Positions 57,459-64,000 of a stretch of DNA of 64,000 nt are shown here, piece after piece. The stretch is from NCBI GenBank assembly GCA_033807695.1, contig CM066303.1, forward strand, positions 1,488,001 through 1,552,000, written 5' to 3'. The number at the start of each line of letters is the position of its first letter. The stretch's first letter is position 1. Both the position numbers and the translations under genes were made by a program. The DNA comes from Daedaleopsis sinensis. Lineage: Eukaryota > Basidiomycota > Agaricomycetes > Polyporales > Polyporaceae. A model generated the notes under the pieces. That model saw nothing but the letters and a program-made list of their open reading frames with translations, did no database searches and was not told where the DNA came from.

Positions 57459-59096
57459 CTAGATTGATCTGTACAGCCGCCCGGCTCCAGCTGAAAGTTG
57501 AGAGTCCTGCGTGACATGGCTCTGAGGGCCGTTGGGGCGCATATGTTCCCGGATGTTGAGCATAAGTCGGGTGATCAGCACGAACGAGAGCCTGTAATGG
57601 CCAGAGCTATCATGAAAGCCAGAGGGAAATGGCCCGGCTTGGGCACTCACACGTTGGTCATAGCGGTCCAGAAACCCCCATATCCAGGCTAGACAATCGG
57701 CAGCGTTGATAGTTAGTAAAGGTTTTAGGAATGGTGCACACAGAGCAACGTCACCTCTGCTAACTACAAGATCATTAGAAATATATGCAAGCATCGAAGG
57801 TTGTGTAACTCACCGCGAACATCAGAACGTTCGTCATGTAGCACACAATGAGGATGCTGTCGCCAGAAAATACGTCAGCTCTTGTGGCACCTAGCGCACG
57901 TGCAGTCCGCGCTACAGATTAGGGCTCATGACGACGTACCCGAAGTACACTGTCCCTGAGAAAGGTAGTCGCACTTGTCAGCAAACACAACCACCGCTTA
58001 GAGGACTACCGTGCATATCTGACCGTCTCTCAATAGGAGGTAGAACAAGCCGCGGCGCCAGGATACGGCCCTTCTGAAGGTCCGCACGACCGTCAAGATG
58101 AACACTGCGCACTCGAACACGAGCATCACGCCCCATGCCGCGGCGTAGTCTAGATGCAAGTCAGTACAGGTCGGTGCATAGACACGTTCTACGCACATTT
58201 GCCCCTATGTGTGTCAGTCCACTGTTAGTACTAGTGAAGTACGTTTATAATTCGCCGTCACGTACTCGGTCCGCGACTGACGCAGGATACATCTTGCAGG
58301 AGCAGTCGTTGGGGCTGTCAGGGACTGCGCGCTAGTGCGCAAGATCGACCACTGCTTGCCTCCTGATCAGACAGAGGGAGTGCATGGATGCACAAGCACG
58401 CACCAGCGCGACCCCGGCGCTTGTCACCGCAATCGTCGTGAGGAGAATGGCAACTCTGCGGTTACGATCATACAGCGCATAGACCCGCAGGAACATTATC
58501 CCTAGAAGACGAGCGTACTGTAAGCACAAGGTGCGAGGGTGCGCGTGGAAATGGGCCCTACACGCCACTGCGCCTTGGGTGATGATCAACAGCAGCCCTT
58601 GATATATCTGTAGCCCTCGGCATCTGCGGAGATCGATCACGTTAGCACGCGGTGTGAGCGCTGAGTCGGAACGGTTATTTACGTCTGTAGAGGGAACGAA
58701 TGACGAGTGAGAAACGCTCGATCACCTAGATACGCAAAGTATACCGACCGGCTCAGATAGTAACCCAAAAAACATAAGTGCGAGGGGCAGGTGGGATAGT
58801 AGGCCGAGGTAGCGGACAACGAAGAATCGGATTGCCGCACACGAGAACTCCTGCTTCCAGAACTGCTCTACTTCAGTCGGAAACGTCAGGAAGAAGTCAT
58901 AGTAGAAAATAGCTAGCGAAGCGTTATTAATGCACCTCGTGAATAGCAAGTTTGAGACACACGTACTGTATGCCACTACGGGAACTGTGTTGCCATACAG
59001 AGTGAACTGCGCACTGACAAGCAACTTGGCAGATGAGAAGGGCGCCGGGTAAAGGAGTATGTGGGATACAGTCACGTACTTTGTCGCGTCGTCCAT
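57459..59096 (-). CDS. DUF6533-type seven-helix membrane protein, copy 2
   Basis: The start MDDATK is split by an intron at once (donor near 59079) and continues as NAQFTLYGNTVPVVAY. The DUF6533 core follows (IFYYDFFLTFPTEVEQFWKQ, 58910-58855), then RYLGLLSHLPLALMFFGLL. GLQIYQGLLLIITQGAVA lies near 58590, RVYALYDRNRRVAILLTTIA at about 58480-58430 and WGVMLVFECAVFILTVVRT/LFYLLLRDG at 58135-58025. At the end comes FVLITRLMLNIRE near 57560, the usual SRxxLNLR-like closing motif, with the stop at 57459. The topology is seven-helix and receptor-like; the ligand and role are unknown. Small exons between 57800 and 58000 were not resolved. It is more complete than the copy at 41.3-42.6 kb. Confidence 0.65.
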
Positions 59097-59483
59097 GCTT
59101 TGATAGGTGGTGTGTTTACTAGAAAGTGAACGCTGAGCAGTCGCTTGCTGTAGAGTGGCTTTTGTACCTCACGAGCCACCGTGTATATCGTGTGATGGCA
59201 TTGCCTATGGAATATGATATAACTGTTAAGGGCGCATCCTACCCTACGATAGTGAGACCACACGGCAACTCGGATTTTGCGTCAACGGGAGGAAGAGAGG
59301 TGCCACATGGTCGCAGCAGACAGGGCGCGCAGTCCTGGCGGAGCTATACGTGCATGTGAGTTGTCAGTACAACAAGCCTGCACCTCAACTACAGTTAGGA
59401 GGACGCAAAACGTACCGATTATGGGGGGCCCGTCCGGATAGGTTTGAGAGAGACGTCGCCAGTCACACCAAGTCACGTTCACT
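59097..59483. other. Intergenic region
   Basis: This is the promoter side of the DUF6533-like gene and the 3' flank of the UbiA gene. Nothing else was seen. Confidence 0.4.
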
Positions 59484-60562
59484 TCAACGCGATTTGCGAT
59501 GTTCTACTTGTTTACGGCGGAGCACTCGGATGCCTTTGTCGGCGAACCAGACGACAGACATGCCGCCTGTCCAATATACGATCGCCCGGAAAGCCAGATG
59601 GGCGTATGAGATTTCAAAGAGCGGCACGAGCATGACCAGGAGTCCGCCAATAAGGTAGATGCCAAAGATAGTCATATCGTGTTCGATGAGAAGCGCGAAA
59701 AAGCTGTAGTTGTTCCACTCCCGTAAGAGGTCAATGCGTAAGCCGTCTGAGAATCTGATACGCAACTAGTTGGCTGCTGCGAGCCCGAGGGCCGGCCTCG
59801 CTCCTAACACGGTCGCGATCGTCCGCTGCTTCACCACCGCATCCGCATCGAGGTCAACAACGGCACCGAGGGCGTGGACCGCGGCGGTGCAGAGCCCGAG
59901 GATGTGGCCCTTGAGCCGCAGCACCCGCGAGTCGAGAGCTCCGCCGCCTGCCGTGTATCCGATGAGATAACAGAGATCGATGATAGCTCCGTTTGAGAGG
60001 GAGTCGAGTAAGGGGCGCTCCTTGAAACGGAGAGGAGGTGCTGAGTATTCCCAACAGAGAACAAGGAGTGCGATGGTGATGGCCGTGTTTGATAGACGAC
60101 GGACTAGAAGCGAGGAAAGCAGGACCGTTGCGGTCGCGAGCCATGCTGAGAGAAAGACGTGGTGATGATAGGACGGGTCGAGCACAGTGCCTTCTAGACC
60201 ATCCGCAGTCTTACGAGGGTTGCGTACATCTGTCGCGTGGTCATATACGTCGTTAACACCGAAGACCACTGTAATCAAGGTGATATTTTTAGTTTGATCC
60301 TAAAGATGTTGACTTAGCCATACACACCTAGAGCGAGGGGAGCAGATAATGCAGCCAGCTGTACGGCAACCGACTTCCGTATGTTGAGCTTGGGAGAGTG
60401 AACAAGCCCAATAGCGTAAAGGATTGGCCCAAAGGACCAGCCTACGGGCCTGCTGACTTTGACCAGTACCCAGAATATCTCTGTCGCCGTGCTCATAATT
60501 CCTGGAGACGCAGTATGGCCGGTAGAAGAGCTACCGAGATGGCGCAACGAGGTTGTGACCAC
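59484..60562 (-). CDS. UbiA-family prenyltransferase, with in-frame stop or short intron
   Basis: Exon 1 is 60562-60328 (an alternative start Met is at 60496) and exon 2 begins at 60268. The two Asp-rich prenyl-diphosphate motifs are present: NDVYDHATD and DLDADAVVKQRT. Membrane spans surround them. The frame meets TAG at 59766-59768 after residue 245, yet the same frame continues open to 59484 with three more helices (YSFFALLIEH, GIYLIGGLLVMLVPLF, FRAIVYWTGGMSVVWF), as expected for a family of about 300-340 residues. A 45-bp stretch, 59810-59766, starts GT and ends AG and its removal keeps the frame, so it may be an intron; if not, the gene is truncated. UbiA enzymes attach prenyl chains to aromatic or other acceptors in membranes; substrate unknown. 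Confidence 0.7.
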
Positions 60563-61365
60563 AAAGTCGTTTCCTAAGTAGCACGATTAGCATCAAATTG
60601 TCTTCAGACGTCCTGCCACGACGATATGCTCGTTTTGGACCAAGAACCGTAGTTAGGAAGAGACCAGAACTCGCTAGGGGCACGCAGCGCGTTGCGCGTC
60701 GCTCAGACGAGCCTGTCAGCGCGGATGCTAGACATGTAGCGCACCTCGCATGTCGCGTTGAGCGCAATCTCACGGACTAACTACTCGCACGCAGGGGTGA
60801 TGCACGCGAGTTGTTCCGCAACGCGAACTCCAGGCGGCTGACTTGTCACGCTGCGTATCGCGTGCGGTAATCTAGCTCGAGTGCGAGGTGGAGATATACT
60901 TACCACCAGGGCGCCAGGAGGTCGGTGGGTGGTCAAAAGGACTTCTGCGAGGATGAGGTGGCAGAAGACAAGAGGTTAGACGCTCTCTGTCCTCAGAGCT
61001 CTGTGACCCTGATGGAGGGTTGAAACGTTGGTGTGACCTGATGCGCAGCGTGTCACGTGAGTGTGACTGTACGCGGTGTTTTGGGGTGGGGGCTGATGAC
61101 GCGCCTCGCGCCACTTGCTCCTGATAGCCCTCCTTCATGCGAGCGACAGTGTTCCGGCGCCCGCCAGGGCTCCACGACATCCGACCCCACTCCCCCCTAC
61201 AAAAGCCATGGCCCTCGCCCCAGTCTCTCGCTCGAACCCCATCTTCCAACCCAACACCCACCTCGCTGACAACACTCAACTCGTCGACTCGCATCTGTGC
61301 TCGAACTCTCTCACCTTCCAGACAAGGCTCTCCTCCACAGCTCGACACCGACCGCCACCAACAAC
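60563..61365. promoter_or_regulatory. Divergent promoter region of UbiA and SMP-motif genes
   Basis: About 800 bases between divergent starts. The right 250 bases are strongly C-rich on the plus strand, typical of the leader of a highly expressed fungal gene. An ATG at 61208 opens a short frame that does not join the coding exon, so it could be an upstream ORF. Confidence 0.4.
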
Positions 61366-63043
61366 ATGACAACCATGACCCAGACCGCACCCGGTGTCGC
61401 CTTCACTGGCATGACCATTGAGGGCCCCGTCGTATCGGGCGACGTCTTCCCCACCATCCACACCCCAGCGGTGACCTCGCCCAAGATGACCCCCGCGACC
61501 TCTCTTGGCGGCTCGACGACCGCCCCGGGCGGGGGACACAGGCGCAACTCCAGCGGCGCATCTGACAAGGCCAAGGTCGACGCCGCGAAGAAGGGCCACC
61601 GCCGTGCTTCGAGCGCGGCGTCGGACATCGCGAAGGCTGCCGGCATCCCCATCGACGCCGTCTCAATGGGTACGCTTGTGTCTCGTCGGTTTTCCGTCCG
61701 TACTGCGGATCGCTGACGCATGTATGTGCGTTGCACTAGCTGAGGCGCGCAAGATTATGTCTGAGGAGCACAAGATCCTCGGCTTCCGCCCGCCCGCCGG
61801 CTCTTTTGCGGCTGAAATTCAGTCCGTCGCAGCCAAGCACCCAGAGGGCAAGCCTGGCGTAGAAGTAGATACGACGAAACTCAAGGAGATCGCCCGGGAA
61901 GACGCTCTGCGCATTCTGTAAGTCGGGCGTTTTTCTCGCTTTAGTGACGCAACCTTCGAGTGAGCACCTTGGTGACAACTCAACTGCTCCCGTTGTGCCA
62001 TTGCCGATTGCTCTACACTTCTTTCTCATGCGCAGCTCCTTTGCCCCACCGCTCCGTAGCATATACTCACGAACTTCACAGGGCTGAGCGTAAGAGCTCG
62101 CCGGTCGACCAAGAATCTTCCTCTAATGGCAAGAGATCCCCCACTACGCCGCCTGCCCGGGTATCGCCCCCCAACCCTGGCATCAACCTGAACACAATTA
62201 GTGCCGGTACGCGTTGTGGCCATCCTTGCTCCTAAAATAGCTGCTCACTCGGCGGGTTCGGTAGCCGATGCTCGCACTCTCATGTCCCACGAGCACAAAG
62301 CCCTTGGCTTCCGTCCGCCCCCCGGCTCCCTTGCCGCGGAAGCGCAGAGTGCTGCGGCGCGCCACCCAGAGGGCAATGGAACACACCTTGATGAGGACAC
62401 ACTTCGCGCGATCGCGCTGCGCGATGCTGAACGCATCAAGGCTGACCGCGAGCTCAACATGGTTGGGGATGTCAACGTCAGCACGGTCGGCAAAGGTGCG
62501 TCCGTCCCTCTCAGCGGCGCCAGCATATACTCACCAGCCGACCTTTGGCACAGACGGTGCGTCCGAGATCGTGTCCGCCGAGGCGAAGGCGCTCGGTCAC
62601 CGCCCGCCGACGGGTAGCATCGCTGCTGAGGCACAGAGCGCCGGCGACAGGCACCCCGACGGCGGGAGCTTCAACCCGAGCGCAAACCCTGTCGAGCTGG
62701 AGGCGTTGAAAGAGGCCGCGCGGACGGAGGGCGAGCAGCTGCGTGAGGAGGAGCAGAAGCCTGAGCCGGAAGTGAAGGCGGAGTAAGCCGCGTCCTAATT
62801 GTATGTACGAATAGTGTACGATATTGACGATAATCTTTTTTCTCCTTCGCTTTCGTTGCTGTTCCGCGACACAGGACTCGCAGTACACCGGCCACCGCGA
62901 CCAAGGTCGACAAGGCCATCGAGACGGAGCCGATGACGGAAGACCCGCCGACCACCTTGAACATGCGCACGATGAACACACCCCCGATGGTCCGGAACGA
63001 GACGGAAGACTCGGTCGAGATCGTCTGCGATGTGCTTGCGTGA
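61366..63043 (+). CDS. Protein with three SMP (seed-maturation-type) motifs
   Basis: Six exons (61366-61669, 61740-61917, 62082-62206, 62265-62495, 62554-62782, 62875-63043) encode 411 residues. A Ser/Thr/Gly-rich start is followed by three copies of one motif: AEARKIMSEEHKILGFRPPA, ADARTLMSHEHKALGFRPPP and EIVSAEAKALGHRPPTG, each continuing GS-x-AAE-x-QS and a (K/R)HP(E/D)G end. They match the SMP domain of plant late-embryogenesis proteins, also found in fungi, and suggest a stress or desiccation role (inference). Exons 2, 4 and 5 each begin in phase 1 at or close to a motif. Exon 6 is inferred from a GTAAGC donor at 62783 and a strong pyrimidine-tract acceptor; unspliced, the frame stops at 62786. 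Confidence 0.78.
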
Positions 63044-63321
63044 GCGGCGGGAACCCTCTCGTCTGCAGGCCTGTCGAAGATCTGTGGTCGCTCTGGTCCG
63101 GCGGCATGTACGCACGTGTTACCGATGGACGCTAGTACTGAGAAGTTGCTCAAACCGTGTATTTGTTTCATAGATTACTTTATCCCGCTCATCCTATATC
63201 GATATTCATGTACAGTAGTAGAAGTGAACCATACACGCGACAAATTTATTTGTACGATGTTCCGACAAACAATCGCGTCCCATACGGTACTTCGTCTGTG
63301 AGAACCTCAAACTTTAAAGCT
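63044..63321. other. Convergent 3' flanks
   Basis: A short AT-rich region between the SMP-motif gene and the Old Yellow Enzyme gene. Nothing was recognised. Confidence 0.45.
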
Positions 63322-64000
63322 TCACGGCTGGGTTTTGAGGAACTTATCCGAGAACGGATACGTCGTGTACCCCTTCTCGCTCATCGGCAGGTAGAACGTG
63401 TCCGCCTGCGGTTCGTTGAGCGCGATGTTCTCGCGCAGGCGGAACGGGAGGTCGGGCTGTGCAGATACAGAGAGCGCGTCAGCCACGGTCAGAGCGATAT
63501 ACACCTAGTACGCAGTCGACACTCACGTTCGCCAGGAACTTCTGTCCGTACCCGACGAGCTGCCCGGTCTCCTCTGCGATCTCGATGCCCGACGCGCGTT
63601 CGTACCCGCCCGTCGTGATCGTCGGCCGGGGGGCCCAAATCTTGTGGATGAAGTGCGCCTGCTGCAAGTCGTTTGCGTTAGCATCTGCCTCAGGCCCCGG
63701 GCCGGGACGCACGACCGCCCGGGAAGAGAGGAGACGGCACTCACGGACGCGTCTTGGGGCGGCTGGTTGAAGGAGCCCGCGGTGGACACGGCGTGGATGT
63801 AGGCGAGGTCCGACCACTGCTGCTTGATCTGCTCGACGAAGTAGCTGAACTGCGGCACCGGGTCCTCCATGCGCATGTCTGCCCCCCACCCCCGAGTCAG
63901 CCGCGGAAGCTGGGGAGGATCGCGAGCGCAAACGCACCTTGGAACTTGTTCCAGGGGCTGAGACGGATCGCGGTCTTGCGCGGACCGACAGCGGCGGCGA
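63322..64000 (-). CDS. Old Yellow Enzyme-type NADPH dehydrogenase, 5' truncated by window end
   Basis: Exons on the minus strand are 64000 (continuing outside) to 63938, 63878-63745, 63661-63527 and 63456-63322, all in phase. Motifs of the C-terminal half of the FMN-dependent OYE barrel are clear: VGPRKTAIRLSPWNKFQDM, then ITTGGYERASGIEIAEETG, then VGYGQKFLANPDLPFRL, and the closing KGYTTYPFS. The family reduces activated alkenes with NADPH; physiological substrates in fungi are varied. The FMN phosphate-binding Gly-Gly and the later Gly-x-Gly are intact. The first part, including the His-Asn or His-His substrate pair, lies outside the window. Confidence 0.92.

Noticed and set aside
59484..59765. 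Separate small membrane protein after the UbiA stop
   Set aside because: It is in the same frame and supplies the three missing C-terminal helices, so it belongs to the UbiA gene.
62511..63171. Hydrophobic minus-strand ORFs opposite the SMP-motif gene
   Set aside because: The plus strand there has a coherent spliced reading (exons 5 and 6). The apparent helices arise from antisense of acidic, GC-rich codons.

Overview
The window is nuclear DNA of a filamentous basidiomycete, most likely an Agaricomycete (mushroom-forming fungus). The signs are genes broken by many 45-90 bp GT-AG introns, GC-rich third codon positions, DUF6533-type membrane proteins, F-box paralogues, NACHT (NLR-like) ATPases, a fucose-lectin fusion and small CaaX-box pheromone precursors. 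All gene models come from reading the sequence: splice sites were placed by hand from GT/AG signals, frame continuity and remembered family motifs. No search was run.

Layout. 1-700: a degenerate inverted repeat. 724-3615: regulatory subunit of the trehalose synthase complex (5' end unresolved). 4273-7322: two divergent mating-pheromone precursor genes in otherwise gene-poor DNA. 8575-9165: an orphan ORF. 9736-16687: a conserved block with a BBC1/AIM3-like protein, a SET-domain methyltransferase, a BolA protein and a FluG-type amidohydrolase. 17072-17143: tRNA-Asp. 17438-23422: a 13-exon multi-span membrane protein and an M28 peptidase that carries a MITE-like element in one intron. 23659-26068: eIF2D/Tma64, with an apparent frameshift. 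27336-40831: an F-box region with one divergent gene, three related F-box genes and one F-box pseudogene; it also holds a third pheromone gene and a decayed DIM1 rRNA-dimethylase pseudogene. 41300-48259: a DUF6533-like gene, a beta-carbonic anhydrase and a small cysteine-rich secreted protein. 48260-56378: two divergent NLR-type NACHT genes and a phospholipase-like/fucose-lectin fusion. 57459-64000: a second DUF6533-like gene, a UbiA prenyltransferase with an in-frame stop or short intron, a protein with three SMP motifs, and the 3' part of an Old Yellow Enzyme.

How the parts relate. The three pheromone precursors (CIIA, CVIA and CVVA boxes) suggest this is, or borders, a B mating-type (pheromone/receptor) region, although no STE3-type receptor was found here. 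The two NLR genes have identical lengths for three consecutive exons, so they are duplicates; next to the lectin fusion they look like a non-self-recognition island. The middle of the window is a birth-and-death zone of tandem F-box copies, pseudogenes and gene-poor DNA. Most other genes are ordinary metabolic or housekeeping genes.
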